Shown: in pieces, positions 55,194 to 62,833 of the stretch | Layout: every line of letters starts with the position of its first letter | How positions within the stretch are numbered: the stretch's first letter is position 1 | Source: a virus | IMG/VR virus record: IMGVR_UViG_3300020129_000255 | Span: 1-63,257 of that record | Reading direction: 5' to 3' (one strand) | Length of the DNA: 63,257 bases | Translations under genes and position numbers: made by a program | Notes under the pieces: model-generated | Seen by the model: the letters and a program-made list of their open reading frames with translations, nothing else | Database searches by the model: none | Told to the model about the DNA's origin: nothing

Positions 55194-55352
55194 TTAGATG
55201 GGTAAGTTAACGTCTAGCTCACCTAAGCTCTGCTTAGTCAAAGACTTAGCTTCGTTCGAGTCCACATTCGAGTCCACAACTGGCTGTTTGTCATCTGGAT
55301 GACCAGCTAGGTACTGGGCGCATTGTTCGAGAAGGGCTTCAAATGGGTCCAT
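55194..55352 (-). CDS. Small acidic protein after integrase, 52 aa
   Basis: ATG 55352 lies 2 bases after the integrase stop. MDPFEALLEQCAQYLAGHPD is a helix, then a DSNVDSNE repeat and an acidic end. The longer frame to 55814 lies inside the integrase gene and is rejected. No family is recognised. Confidence 0.5.
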   Translation of the reverse strand: MDPFEALLEQCAQYLAGHPDDKQPVVDSNVDSNEAKSLTKQSLGELDVNLPI

Positions 55353-55354
55353 CG

Positions 55355-56545
55355 TCAGTTCACTCTCGTCGCTGGCGGTACGCCATCCAGCAGCTCGCCG
55401 ATCCACTCTGCGAAGACCTTGTTGTCGCCGGAGATGGCGTGCGTGTAGATGTTCATCGTGAGGTCTGCGTTGGCGTGGCCGAGGCGCTCCTGACGGGCCT
55501 TCATCGGGAGACCGGCTTGGTCGAGGAAGGTGGCGTTCGCGTGCCGGAAGGCGTGAAGGCCTTTGCGCGGGAGGCCAAGCTCCGCTAGGAACGGGTAGAA
55601 GATGCGTCGTAGGAAGTGATTGTACCTTACGGGTCTGCCGCGGTGCCCGAGGAACATCGGTCCGCTCGTGGCTAGTTGGGCGAGCTCGCGTGTGAGCGCG
55701 GATGATAAGTAAAACGTACGCTCCCCAGCGCGGGACTTTGTCTCGACGACCTCGCCGTTCCACAGGGAGCGGCTGACGCGGAGGGTGCCGTCTGTGGAGC
55801 AGAAGTCTTCCCATCGTAGGCCAAAGATTTCCCCTGCGCGCATGCCGGTCTCCGTCAGGATACGGTAGAGGAGGCGGTCCTGGCCAGAGCTGCGCGCGAG
55901 GATTAGCCTAATCTCCTCGATGGTGAAGTAGGGGCGGGCGCTGCGGGTCTGGCGGGGAAGGCGCAGTCTGCGAAAGGGATCGTGGGTGTCGCGGACGTAG
56001 CCCCAGGCCTCTGCTGCGCGCCACATGATGCGCAGAGTCATCAGCACGTTTCGCGCGGAGTTGGCGCCGGTGCCGTGTTCGGCGAGGTGGGAGACGAAGC
56101 GCTGAAGCGTCTCGGTGTCGATCGTGGACATCTGGGCGTCGTGGAAGTATGGGAGGAGGTGCGTGCGTAGGTGAGAGCGCATTCCGGTCACCGTGGACGG
56201 TTTGTAGCCGGTAAGCGTCGCGGACCAGCGTTCGGCGAAGTCGCCGAATGTGGAGGCGCAGCGTGGAGCGTACGTGGGCTGGTTGATGCCGGCGCGCTTC
56301 AGCTCTTCGGCCAGGCGGCGAAGTGCGAGGCGTCGTGTGGGCAGCTCGGAGAGCCGACCCAACGTGACCGCGCGCTTCACCCTGCTGACCGTTCCCTGCG
56401 AGTCCACGATGTCCTCTCGGTACCTCCCGACCCAGACCTTGTCGCGTTTGCCGATGAGGCGGACGCTGCCCTGTTGGAATCTGCGACGAGCCATTCCCGG
56501 CCTCCCGCGAGGCGAGAGCCTACCATGAGATGGTTGGTCGGACAT
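55355..56545 (-). CDS. int: Tyrosine recombinase (integrase), 396 aa
   Basis: ATG 56545 follows ACGGGAGAAAAGACT. An N-terminal arm-binding region (RRRFQQGSVRLIGKRDKVWV), a SAM-like core-binding domain (TFGDFAERWSATLTGYKPST), and a catalytic domain with Arg in TETGMRAGEIFGLRW, HAFRH, LGHAN and the nucleophile Tyr in NIYTH. It would integrate the genome into the host chromosome, implying a temperate or formerly temperate phage. att sites are not identified. Confidence 0.92.
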   Translation of the reverse strand: MSDQPSHGRLSPRGRPGMARRRFQQGSVRLIGKRDKVWVGRYREDIVDSQGTVSRVKRAVTLGRLSELPTRRLALRRLAEELKRAGINQPTYAPRCASTFGDFAERWSATLTGYKPSTVTGMRSHLRTHLLPYFHDAQMSTIDTETLQRFVSHLAEHGTGANSARNVLMTLRIMWRAAEAWGYVRDTHDPFRRLRLPRQTRSARPYFTIEEIRLILARSSGQDRLLYRILTETGMRAGEIFGLRWEDFCSTDGTLRVSRSLWNGEVVETKSRAGERTFYLSSALTRELAQLATSGPMFLGHRGRPVRYNHFLRRIFYPFLAELGLPRKGLHAFRHANATFLDQAGLPMKARQERLGHANADLTMNIYTHAISGDNKVFAEWIGELLDGVPPATRVN

Positions 56546-56585
56546 AGTCTTTTCTCCCGTCAGATGGAAACGTAAGGTCAAGTGC

Positions 56586-56828
56586 TCACTGTACGAGCCA
56601 AGCCAGGGTGCGCAGCACATCGTGGCCGCGAGAGGAGTGGCGGCGGGCGCCGACCTCTGTGCGAAGCGTTTGGTCGCATGTGGCGCACCAGGTCTCCCGT
56701 ACGTGCTGCGGAGGAAAGACCATCGTCACCAGTTGGGATGGTCCTTCCTTAGGTAAGGCTGCTGGTACATCTATGATCGGTACGTCTACGTCTACGGCGA
56801 CTGCTTGGCGCGGCCAGGTCTGCTGCAT
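56586..56828 (-). CDS. C2H2-like zinc-finger protein, 80 aa
   Basis: WCATCDQTLRTEVGARRHSS then RGH gives C-x2-C-x12-H-x4-H, close to the prokaryotic Ros/MucR or classic C2H2 finger. The N-terminal half is disordered. Upstream is GGGGGACCGAACACC before ATG 56828. Single C2H2 fingers can act as transcription regulators; no match is recognised. Confidence 0.5.
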   Translation of the reverse strand: MQQTWPRQAVAVDVDVPIIDVPAALPKEGPSQLVTMVFPPQHVRETWCATCDQTLRTEVGARRHSSRGHDVLRTLAWLVQ

Positions 56829-56871
56829 GGTGTTCGGTCCCCCGTGTTCCCCTCAGTGCGTGTGTCGTGCG

Positions 56872-57018
56872 TCACAGCAAAAGAATAAGAGCATGTCTCG
56901 TACCATTACTTTCCGCAAGGAATACAGGGAATGTCGTATTTTCGTCACCATGAGAACGTAACATTTCCGTCATCGTGTGCGGCGGCACGTGTGCAGGAAT
57001 GGTTACGGTTCGCGTCAT
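56872..57018 (-). CDS. Small hypothetical protein, 48 aa
   Basis: Found in the gap: ATG 57018 overlaps the stop of the upstream gene (ATGA). MTRTVTIPAHVPPHTMTEML, then FPVFLAESNGTRHALILLL. The composition is plausible but no domain is recognised and the ribosome-binding site is weak. Confidence 0.4.
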   Translation of the reverse strand: MTRTVTIPAHVPPHTMTEMLRSHGDENTTFPVFLAESNGTRHALILLL

Positions 57019-57212
57019 TCTGCTGCTACCAAATTAACGATGCGTTGAAGGACATCTTGGAGCTCTGGGTCAGGCGTAGCTCCGGTGTTCCATTCGCTGT
57101 CGATGGCTCCGCAGAGGGGACAGGTACGTCGGCGATGTTCCTGTTCGGCGGCCTCTTCCCGTGCTCGTTGGGCGATCAAGGCCATCGCTTCGGCTGCGGT
57201 AGGGATGCGCAT
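57015..57212 (-). CDS. Small CxxC protein, 65 aa
   Basis: A helical start rich in Ala/Glu/Arg (AMALIAQRAREEAAEQEHRR), then TCPLCGAIDSEW and an amphipathic end. One CxxC pair could form half of an intermolecular zinc site. It follows the 118-aa gene by 3 bases. Confidence 0.55.
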   Translation of the reverse strand: MRIPTAAEAMALIAQRAREEAAEQEHRRRTCPLCGAIDSEWNTGATPDPELQDVLQRIVNLVAAE

Positions 57213-57215
57213 GGC

Positions 57216-57572
57216 CTACACTTCCTTCCAGATGTAGATGACAAATTTTTTGGTGTACTCGTTCGAGCGCTGCATGAAACACAATCGCCCATATTCGCGT
57301 TTGTTGCGGCGCTTCGCTGCCATCAGGCCAGAGATCCGCTTCTTCATTTCGTCTGCGGACTCGCAGTTCCACTCCAGGTGTGGGCTGAGGCCCGTCTCGA
57401 CGCTGGTGGGCTCCAGGCGCAGAGCCTTCGTTAGGATTGCTGTGTAGGTGCCCCCGCGAGTCGTAGACTCCACCATGGTTGGTTCGGTGACCACTCGGAT
57501 TCCTGGCGGTAAGTTTAGATCAAATTGGTGCTGAATGAGACCAGTAGTTTTGGTACCGCTTCGCGCTGACAT
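57216..57572 (-). CDS. Hypothetical protein, 118 aa
   Basis: ATG 57572 has AGTGGAGGATACGAAGTC upstream. MSARSGTKTTGLIQHQFDLN, then PPGIRVVTEPTMVESTTRG and a basic second half (KRISGLMAAKRRNKREYGRL). It lies below the promoter candidate at 57625-57653. No family is recognised. Confidence 0.6.
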   Translation of the reverse strand: MSARSGTKTTGLIQHQFDLNLPPGIRVVTEPTMVESTTRGGTYTAILTKALRLEPTSVETGLSPHLEWNCESADEMKKRISGLMAAKRRNKREYGRLCFMQRSNEYTKKFVIYIWKEV

Positions 57573-57624
57573 GACTTCGTATCCTCCACTAAGTTTTCGC
57601 TTATGGCCCCCAGAAGTGCCGCGG

Positions 57625-57653
57625 ACGTTACCACGTTGCCGCCTAGGTGTCAA
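57625..57653 (-). promoter_or_regulatory. Putative leftward promoter for the 118-aa gene
   Basis: Minus strand TTGACA (57648-57653), 17-base spacer, TAACGT (57625-57630). It lies in the 3' end of the upstream gene. The 12-mer CCGCGGACGTTA (57619-57630), which includes its -10, recurs inside the next promoter. Confidence 0.5.
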
Positions 57654-57828
57654 GTGTTAACTGAGGGTTATGCTTTACCACATCTAAGAACTCCGCCAGA
57701 GCATCCTTTCGTATGGTGACGTACTCTCTAGCGTAGGTGTCCTCGTCGCGCGAGGTGATGGTAACGTTGCCCGGCTCTTCGAGTTCATATTGGAACACTG
57801 TGCCGTCAGATGCAATGTAATTTTTCAT
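57643..57828 (-). CDS. Hypothetical protein, first gene of the leftward DNA module, 61 aa
   Basis: ATG 57828 has ACGGAGGGGACGTAC upstream. The product MKNYIASDGTVFQYELEEPG is followed by beta strands (VTITSRDEDTYAREYVTIRK) and a helix. No family is recognised. As promoter-proximal gene it could be regulatory. Confidence 0.65.
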   Translation of the reverse strand: MKNYIASDGTVFQYELEEPGNVTITSRDEDTYAREYVTIRKDALAEFLDVVKHNPQLTLDT

Positions 57829-57857
57829 GTACGTCCCCTCCGTACTTCAATGTACGT

Positions 57858-57886
57858 ACCGTACCCCCGCGGACGTTAGATGTCAA
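57858..57886 (-). promoter_or_regulatory. Putative main leftward promoter of the DNA-metabolism module
   Basis: Minus strand TTGACA (57881-57886), 17-base spacer, TACGGT (57858-57863), start expected near 57851, ribosome-binding site at about 57838. The spacer contains CCGCGGACGTTA (on the plus strand, 57867-57878), identical to the motif in the next promoter. Confidence 0.6.
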
Positions 57887-58061
57887 TAACATTTTAGTTC
57901 TATACGTACCAAAGGTGTGCAGAACGGTACAGCTTCGCGTCAGCGAAGTGTGCTGGCTCGGTCTGCGCGTACGCTCCGCGTAGCATCTAATGTCGCCCGT
58001 GTGTCATCATAGAGGAGTCGGCTGATCCCCGACCTGTCTCTCTTTGTTGAGGTCAGATTCC
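57887..58061. other. Divergent intergenic region
   Basis: This separates the leftward DNA module from the rightward AAA+ gene. It holds CTTCGC-GTCA-GCGAAG (57933-57948), a perfect 6-bp hairpin, and GTCGG...CCGAC near 58017-58033. No clear rightward promoter was assigned. Confidence 0.4.
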
Positions 58062-59306
58062 ATGCGATGGGCGGGCTCTCCTCACAGGGCTCGTCCTATC
58101 GCTACTGTGAGGACTTACAGACAAGTGACCCTGCCCACTGAAGTAGCTTCACCCGCCGAAGAATCTCCCCTAGAGTTCGAGCAACGGAACCATTGGAACA
58201 ATTTGAAGGCCCATGTTGGGACTTACTACCACAATCCCGACTATGAGGCGCTGAGGTGCGTCCTCGCAGCTTGCAGAGCCCACCACCATAGCGGAGATCC
58301 CATTTGGTTGTTCGTCATCGGCCCCTCCGGGTCGGGGAAGACCGCCATCATCGTGAACTGTGCCTCGGCGCTCGATCGCACGTTCGTCGAGTCGAACATC
58401 TCTACGAAGTCACTGATCTCTGGGATGGCTGATGGGCAGAAGGCGTCGCTCCTGCAGATCATTGGGACTTCGGGCATCATCGTCTTCAAGGACTTCACTA
58501 CGATCCTGTCGAAGCGGGAGGACGACCAGCGAGAGATCATCTCCCAGTTCCGCGAGGTCTACGATGGGCGGTACAGCATCCGCACCGGCCAGCGTAGCGC
58601 AGTGTGGGAGGGGAAGATTACGGTTATTGCTGCGACGACGCCGGCCATCGAGCGTGCCTGGGCGGTCCATCGGGATCTCGGGGAACGATTCCTACAGGTT
58701 CGTTGGTTCAATGGGGACTCGCTGAAGATTGCAGAGTACGCGCGCAGCCAGAAGGGTAAGGAGAAGACGATCGCTTCGGAGATGCGGGTTCTGACGAAGG
58801 CTTTCTTCAGCCCGCAGACGGTGACGCCGGCCCTGACGGATGAGGAGGGGCAGCGGATCGACACGTTGGCGACGGTCATTGCCCACCTCCGCGGTCACGT
58901 CACCCGTGAGTCGAAGACCCGTGAGGTCATCGATACTGCCCTGCCGGAGGAGCCGACCCGCATTGCGAAGGCGCTGGACTCGTTGGTGTGTCACCATGCT
59001 GGCCTCTTCGGTCGGCCCACCACCACCCCTGCGGACTTTCAGATCGCGCTCCGCGTGGGCTTTGACTCGGTGCCCCATAAGCGCATCCAGATCATGCGTC
59101 AGCTGCCCCCGAACGAGGCCTACCTCGCCTTCCACGAGCTGATTAAGAAGACGAACCTGCCCGAGTCAACGTTGAATTACAACCTGGATGAGCTTAGCGC
59201 CCTTGGGCTGGCGCAGGTCACCCAGGACTCCCTGGGGCAGAAGCAGATCCGCATCCACCCGAACTTCCTAGGGCTATGGTTGCAGGCGACGGGGTCATCC
59301 ACGTGA
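58062..59306 (+). CDS. AAA+ ATPase with C-terminal winged helix, 414 aa
   Basis: ATG 58062 has GAGG 9 bases upstream. Walker A GPSGSGKT is at about residues 89-96; GIIVFKDFTTILSKREDDQ contains the degenerate Walker B; FREVYDGRYSIRTGQ and VIAATTPAIERAW form sensor regions, then GERFLQVRW. The C-terminus (LPESTLNYNLDELSALGLAQ) is a winged helix. The layout matches ArsR/MarR-like AAA+ proteins of unknown role. It could be the replication initiator/helicase loader or a regulator. Confidence 0.65.
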   Translation: MRWAGSPHRARPIATVRTYRQVTLPTEVASPAEESPLEFEQRNHWNNLKAHVGTYYHNPDYEALRCVLAACRAHHHSGDPIWLFVIGPSGSGKTAIIVNCASALDRTFVESNISTKSLISGMADGQKASLLQIIGTSGIIVFKDFTTILSKREDDQREIISQFREVYDGRYSIRTGQRSAVWEGKITVIAATTPAIERAWAVHRDLGERFLQVRWFNGDSLKIAEYARSQKGKEKTIASEMRVLTKAFFSPQTVTPALTDEEGQRIDTLATVIAHLRGHVTRESKTREVIDTALPEEPTRIAKALDSLVCHHAGLFGRPTTTPADFQIALRVGFDSVPHKRIQIMRQLPPNEAYLAFHELIKKTNLPESTLNYNLDELSALGLAQVTQDSLGQKQIRIHPNFLGLWLQATGSST

Positions 59307-59307
59307 C

Positions 59308-59335
59308 AAAGCATTATTCATACTGATGCTTTTTT
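59308..59335 (+). terminator. Intrinsic terminator after the AAA+ gene
   Basis: AAAGCAT and ATGCTTT form a 7-bp stem with an 11-base loop, followed by TTT in a run of six T. It lies immediately after the AAA+ stop, so this gene is a one-gene unit. Confidence 0.75.
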
Positions 59336-59461
59336 GCCACAACAAGTATACCCCCGTCTTGTGTAGTAGAAGAAAATAAAGAACTTATTGCTTTTTTGGT
59401 AAAAGTTAACATCTGTCAGGGCGGGAAATGTGGTGCCGATTTGTCACGGTGATGATAAGCG

Positions 59462-59800
59462 ATGACTAAAGCGAAGCCTAAGCGAAAACGTAAGGGTAAA
59501 GCTAAGCTGTTCGTTACGGGCCTGCCGATGCCGCGGCTAGCTCGCTATTGCGTGAAGCCGGGATGCGAGCGCCGGGCTGAGCATCCTCACCACGTGACGT
59601 ATCGTCCCCCGTGCGTGGTCCTGCTGTGCTCGGATTGCCACAGAGAGATCACCGTGGTGAACATCAACGAGGCGGAGCGTACGCGCCAGCGTTTGTCGAA
59701 TCGTCACCGATGGTGGGCCTACGGGCAGTGGCTCCGGGGTGAGCTGCGTCCCGTGATGACCGCGAATGCCGAGCGGTGGCTCAGGTCGTGGAGGCCGTAG
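59462..59800 (+). CDS. HNH-like zinc-binding protein, 112 aa
   Basis: A very basic start (MTKAKPKRKRKGKAKLF) precedes YCVKPGCERRAEHPHHVTYR and VVLLCSDCHREIT: C-x4-C, HHV, then C-x2-CH, as in HNH nucleases, though the middle Asn is not obvious. Basic Trp-rich C-terminus. It may nick DNA or bind RNA. No ribosome-binding site better than GATAAGCG precedes ATG 59462. It converges with the leftward genes. Confidence 0.6.
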   Translation: MTKAKPKRKRKGKAKLFVTGLPMPRLARYCVKPGCERRAEHPHHVTYRPPCVVLLCSDCHREITVVNINEAERTRQRLSNRHRWWAYGQWLRGELRPVMTANAERWLRSWRP

Positions 59801-59814
59801 GCCGTAGGCTTCGC

Positions 59815-59916
59815 CTAGCGCAACGTCTCCCACAGCCACACCGCGGCGCCCCACAGGGCTCCGAGGGCCATCAGCAGGACCAGCGTGCCGGCGATCGTGA
59901 GGAGGAGTGTTAGCAT
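59815..59916 (-). CDS. Tiny membrane protein, 33 aa
   Basis: Found in the gap: ATG 59916 encodes MLTLLLTIAGTLVLLMALGA then LWGAAVWLWETLR, one long hydrophobic helix. It is the last gene of the leftward early module. The ribosome-binding site is weak (CACACCGT), so support is mainly the composition. Confidence 0.45.
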   Translation of the reverse strand: MLTLLLTIAGTLVLLMALGALWGAAVWLWETLR

Positions 59917-59955
59917 ACGGTGTGTACGAAGCGTACGCTTACGTCGCGTAGCGCG

Positions 59956-60045
59956 TCAATCCCGACGTTCCCGTATGGCTTGGTAGATTGCTACGCAGCC
60001 GACGAGGGTGACAAGGAGCCAGACGATGAGGTCTACGATTCGCAT
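59956..60045 (-). CDS. Tiny membrane protein, 29 aa
   Basis: Found in the gap: ATG 60045 overlaps the end of the upstream gene. MRIVDLIVWLLVTLVGCVAI then YQAIRERRD is a single transmembrane helix with a positive cytosolic tail. No strong ribosome-binding site; position and composition support it. Confidence 0.5.
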   Translation of the reverse strand: MRIVDLIVWLLVTLVGCVAIYQAIRERRD

Positions 60046-60257
60046 ACTTGGTCATGGTTGCTGGGGTGCTGGGCCAGGGCGAACCATTCGCGTATCGATT
60101 TGACGATTACGAAGCCGCCACAGTTTAGCCCGATGCCTTCGCCATCAGCGGTGACGAATATTGAGTCGGCGTAGAACCTATCAGGGTCGCCAAACCCTAC
60201 ACGGCTCTTGCCGCGCCAAATCTCAACGTCTGTGTTCTTTACTGGCTCTTGGCTCAT
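60033..60257 (-). CDS. Hypothetical protein, 74 aa
   Basis: ATG 60257 overlaps the upstream stop (ATGA). MSQEPVKNTDVEIWRGKSRV, then FVTADGEGIGLNCGGFVIVK and SIREWFALA. The strand pattern resembles short phage proteins of unknown function. The frame to 60371 is overlap only. Confidence 0.65.
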   Translation of the reverse strand: MSQEPVKNTDVEIWRGKSRVGFGDPDRFYADSIFVTADGEGIGLNCGGFVIVKSIREWFALAQHPSNHDQVCES

Positions 60258-60520
60258 CTCTTCTCGCTCTCCTGCCGCTCGGCCATTGCGATATATCGGC
60301 AATCGTTTGGCATGTTGACCATGTTCCAGTTCTTCTCGATGAACTTCGCGCTTGGCTGTGCAGCGGAGCATTGCCGGTATATCAGCCCCTGCCTCAAGCC
60401 TCGCTCGTAGCCCTCGCGTTCACCGCTCAACCGAATCTTGTTGCAGCCGATGTTCGCAACGATGAATGTCAGCCCAGCTATAATCCCAACCGCCATTCCT
60501 AGCAATACGTTGCGCTTCAT
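60254..60520 (-). CDS. Membrane-anchored protein, 88 aa
   Basis: ATG 60520 has CAGGAGAGCAAGAA upstream. MKRNVLLGMAVGIIAGLTFI then VANIGC is a signal anchor with a possible Cys at the end; the rest (GYERGLRQGLIYRQCSAAQP) is soluble. ATGA on both sides. No family is recognised. Confidence 0.65.
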   Translation of the reverse strand: MKRNVLLGMAVGIIAGLTFIVANIGCNKIRLSGEREGYERGLRQGLIYRQCSAAQPSAKFIEKNWNMVNMPNDCRYIAMAERQESEKR

Positions 60521-60636
60521 TTCTTGCTCTCCTGCTGGGTGCGCCGCCGCAGCGTTTCTATTCGCCGCAATACACACCACACGCCAACTAAGAAGCCTAT
60601 CCACAGGCCAAAGACAAACCAGTACGTGCATCTCAC
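60517..60636 (-). CDS. Small membrane protein, 39 aa
   Basis: GTG 60636 has CCGGAGGTGAAGCC upstream and GTGA overlap with the methyltransferase stop, so the frame to 60762 is rejected. MRCTYWFVFGLWIGFLVGVW then a basic tail (RRIETLRRRTQQESKK), one transmembrane helix, N-out. Function is unknown. Confidence 0.65.
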   Translation of the reverse strand: MRCTYWFVFGLWIGFLVGVWCVLRRIETLRRRTQQESKK

Positions 60637-61256
60637 GGCTTCACCTCCGGCTCCGTAGGCTGGCCCCACTGCTCGGCCATTGCATCTGCGATTCCTTGAA
60701 AAGTTCTGCTGCGCTCTCGCCGGCGCTTCTCGATGTTCCCACCTGGGAACTGGTCTACCCAATGACGGTTGCGGCCGGTCACTCCGTCAATTCGCGGTTG
60801 CACTGGAACGGTCTTTGTTGGCTTTAAAAGTGGAAGATTCTTTAGCCATAAACAGGTTGGCTTGTGTGCCGGATGTCCGAATTGAAATGGCTGAATTATC
60901 TGGTCGGCCGGTCGATAGGCTCGCTGTGGGTACCCCCTCGGATTCTCCACTGCAATTTTCTGGAACGGAGCATCCGCGAGCAAGCGAAAGAATGTCATTG
61001 CTTCTTCGCGCTTTTCTTTGCGTCCGGGCTGCTTGAGCCACACATTGCCGGCGAGTGAAAGGTACTGACACGGCGGATGAGCAATCATCAAATCCCAAGA
61101 TCCCGTCCAGTGTAGAACGTCGATTATGCTCATTTGAAGATGAAATTCCGACCCCTGCTCGCTTGGCAGTAGGTCGCAACTCCAAGCGTCATGCCCGCGC
61201 TTACGAAAGGCTTCGCGCACAACACCACTGAACTCGCAAGCCACCAGCACCCTCAC
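60633..61256 (-). CDS. DNA cytosine-5-methyltransferase-like protein, 207 aa
   Basis: VLVACEFSGVVREAFRKRGH (SAM-binding motif I region), CDLLPSE, MIAHPPCQYLSLAG with the PPC of motif IV (catalytic Cys), and AVENPRGYPQ in place of ENV (motif VI) support the call. Shorter than bacterial Dcm, but a frequent phage type. It could methylate phage DNA to evade restriction; the target sequence is unknown. GTGA/ATGA overlaps both sides. Confidence 0.75.
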   Translation of the reverse strand: MRVLVACEFSGVVREAFRKRGHDAWSCDLLPSEQGSEFHLQMSIIDVLHWTGSWDLMIAHPPCQYLSLAGNVWLKQPGRKEKREEAMTFFRLLADAPFQKIAVENPRGYPQRAYRPADQIIQPFQFGHPAHKPTCLWLKNLPLLKPTKTVPVQPRIDGVTGRNRHWVDQFPGGNIEKRRRERSRTFQGIADAMAEQWGQPTEPEVKP

Positions 61257-62833
61257 TTTTCCCCCTCCGGCTCCGCAAGGGCGGCCCGCAGATTCGTCAA
61301 TTCAAAGTCACGCTGCCAATCCTCGACTTCCATTGGGAAGCTATGGATAGCTGTTAATTTGTGAATCCTTGTTTTGTATGATTCTGCAATAGCCACCAGC
61401 GCACTCAGCGAAGCGCGGGGCTGTGAGGCGACAATTTCTTCTCCTTCAGGAACTAGCGTGAAGTCATGGCCGCTGAAATTAGTGACGCAAGTTAGGAGCG
61501 ACAATCTGCCAGTCGCGCAATTCGACATTCCGTAGTAATAATCATCTTGGCTATGCACAAGGCCAAAGAAGCGCCAAAGCTCACCATTCGGCCCTTTGAA
61601 TTGACGCCCAAAAAGGCTTTCCACCTCAGAGATAATTAGTCGCCAGTTTCCATAGCAGATGCATCCTGGGTCGCGGGCGGGCAGCGAAGCGCGGGGTGGG
61701 GGAGCGGCTGCGAGCGCAGCGTTTAATTTACAACGCCAGCAATACTCTGATGGATGGCCGCACGCTTCATGGTCTCCGTGGCACTTGTAGCACTTCTCGT
61801 CTGCGTGGGGCATGTGCTCCACGATAGCGGCCAGATTGGAAATAATATCGGCACGTCGCAATCGCTCGTCACGTTCGTCGGCAATCTTTTGCAGAGCGGG
61901 GTCATTCCACTTTTCGCTCTGCTCCTCAGGCTTGGCGGCTCCGGCGAGAGAACGGATATGGTTCTGCCATTTGAGTGGAATTGTTACCTCGATGAAACTA
62001 CTTTCTCGCCAGCCACAAGAGCACTGAATTACGTATCCGGTTTGCGTATCAACTTTGGATGGCCAGTGCTGCGCCGCCTTCTCAGCCATCTCTTGAGCGC
62101 CGCGTTGATATTCAGTCTCACGTACTCTCGGTGGAGCGCATGGACACTTATATGAGTGAACACGCGGTGCATACTTTCCATCGGAGTTATATTTGCTTTC
62201 GGCTTCAGCGACTCCACAAGTACACTGCGGCTCCCCGCTCTCCAGCGTGGGCGGTTTTTGGCTGGCAAAAGGTTCGATTACTTCGCAGGCTGGCCCGTAA
62301 ACAGCCAAGTCGTCGCGTGTCATGCTTTTTAGTTTGCGAATTTCCGCTGCGACGGGCGAAAGGTCGAGCTTCGTCTCTTTGAAGCGGTCAACTAAGCGAG
62401 CGGCGAACTCTAAGCCTTCGATGACGCCTTCTTCATAGCACGGCCCGTCGTGCTGGCTCTCCAGCGTGGGCTGAGGGGCGGCGGCAAGCTCTGCGTTTAT
62501 AATTCGCAGCACATCATGGCGGAAGTTTAGCGGTATCCACGACAAGCCTAAGATTCTTTCTCGCAAATCAGGAGAAATGGCGCGATTTGTGTGATAGTCA
62601 TTGAAACATAAGCAGGAATGGCCCGGCTCACCGGCTGGAACACGGCGGTCACCATTACAGGTCGGGAAGTGCTTGTACTCTTTGCGTGGCTCCTGCGCTG
62701 GCGTGGGCTGATTCGCTGGGCGGGCGGCGAGCGCACCACACTCACCTTCATGGCCCTTAGGTAGATAGCAGGTAAAATCATTCAGCCCGTAACATTTGTA
62801 GCAAAAGCGTGGCTCCGGCTTCCCGTCGCTCAT
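61253..62833 (-). CDS. Mosaic Cys-rich multi-module protein, 526 aa
   Basis: ATG 62833 has CAGAGGAGCATCC upstream. Several short modules are joined by Ala/Pro linkers such as AAAPQPTLES: RFCYKCYGLNDFTCYLPKGH (zinc), HSCLCFNDYH, a helical EEGVIEGLEFAARLVDRFKE, PQCTCG...YKCPC, QCSCGWRESSF, KCYKCHGDHEACG...YCWRCK, then GNWRLIISEVESLFGRQF with DDYYYGM. Each resembles separate small phage early proteins, suggesting repeated gene fusion. Function is unknown; many zinc sites imply nucleic-acid or protein binding. Confidence 0.65.
   Translation of the reverse strand: MSDGKPEPRFCYKCYGLNDFTCYLPKGHEGECGALAARPANQPTPAQEPRKEYKHFPTCNGDRRVPAGEPGHSCLCFNDYHTNRAISPDLRERILGLSWIPLNFRHDVLRIINAELAAAPQPTLESQHDGPCYEEGVIEGLEFAARLVDRFKETKLDLSPVAAEIRKLKSMTRDDLAVYGPACEVIEPFASQKPPTLESGEPQCTCGVAEAESKYNSDGKYAPRVHSYKCPCAPPRVRETEYQRGAQEMAEKAAQHWPSKVDTQTGYVIQCSCGWRESSFIEVTIPLKWQNHIRSLAGAAKPEEQSEKWNDPALQKIADERDERLRRADIISNLAAIVEHMPHADEKCYKCHGDHEACGHPSEYCWRCKLNAALAAAPPPRASLPARDPGCICYGNWRLIISEVESLFGRQFKGPNGELWRFFGLVHSQDDYYYGMSNCATGRLSLLTCVTNFSGHDFTLVPEGEEIVASQPRASLSALVAIAESYKTRIHKLTAIHSFPMEVEDWQRDFELTNLRAALAEPEGEK

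Noticed and set aside
55254-55277. GTTCGAGTCC repeats resembling a tRNA T-loop
   Set aside because: No complementary T-stem or acceptor stem around either copy, so not a tRNA or tRNA-derived att core.
58017-58142. CTG-initiated frame (LIPDLSLFVEVRFHAMGGLS...) upstream of the AAA+ gene
   Set aside because: A GAGGAG lies just before, but a CTG start and a stop inside the AAA+ gene make it weak; no domain.
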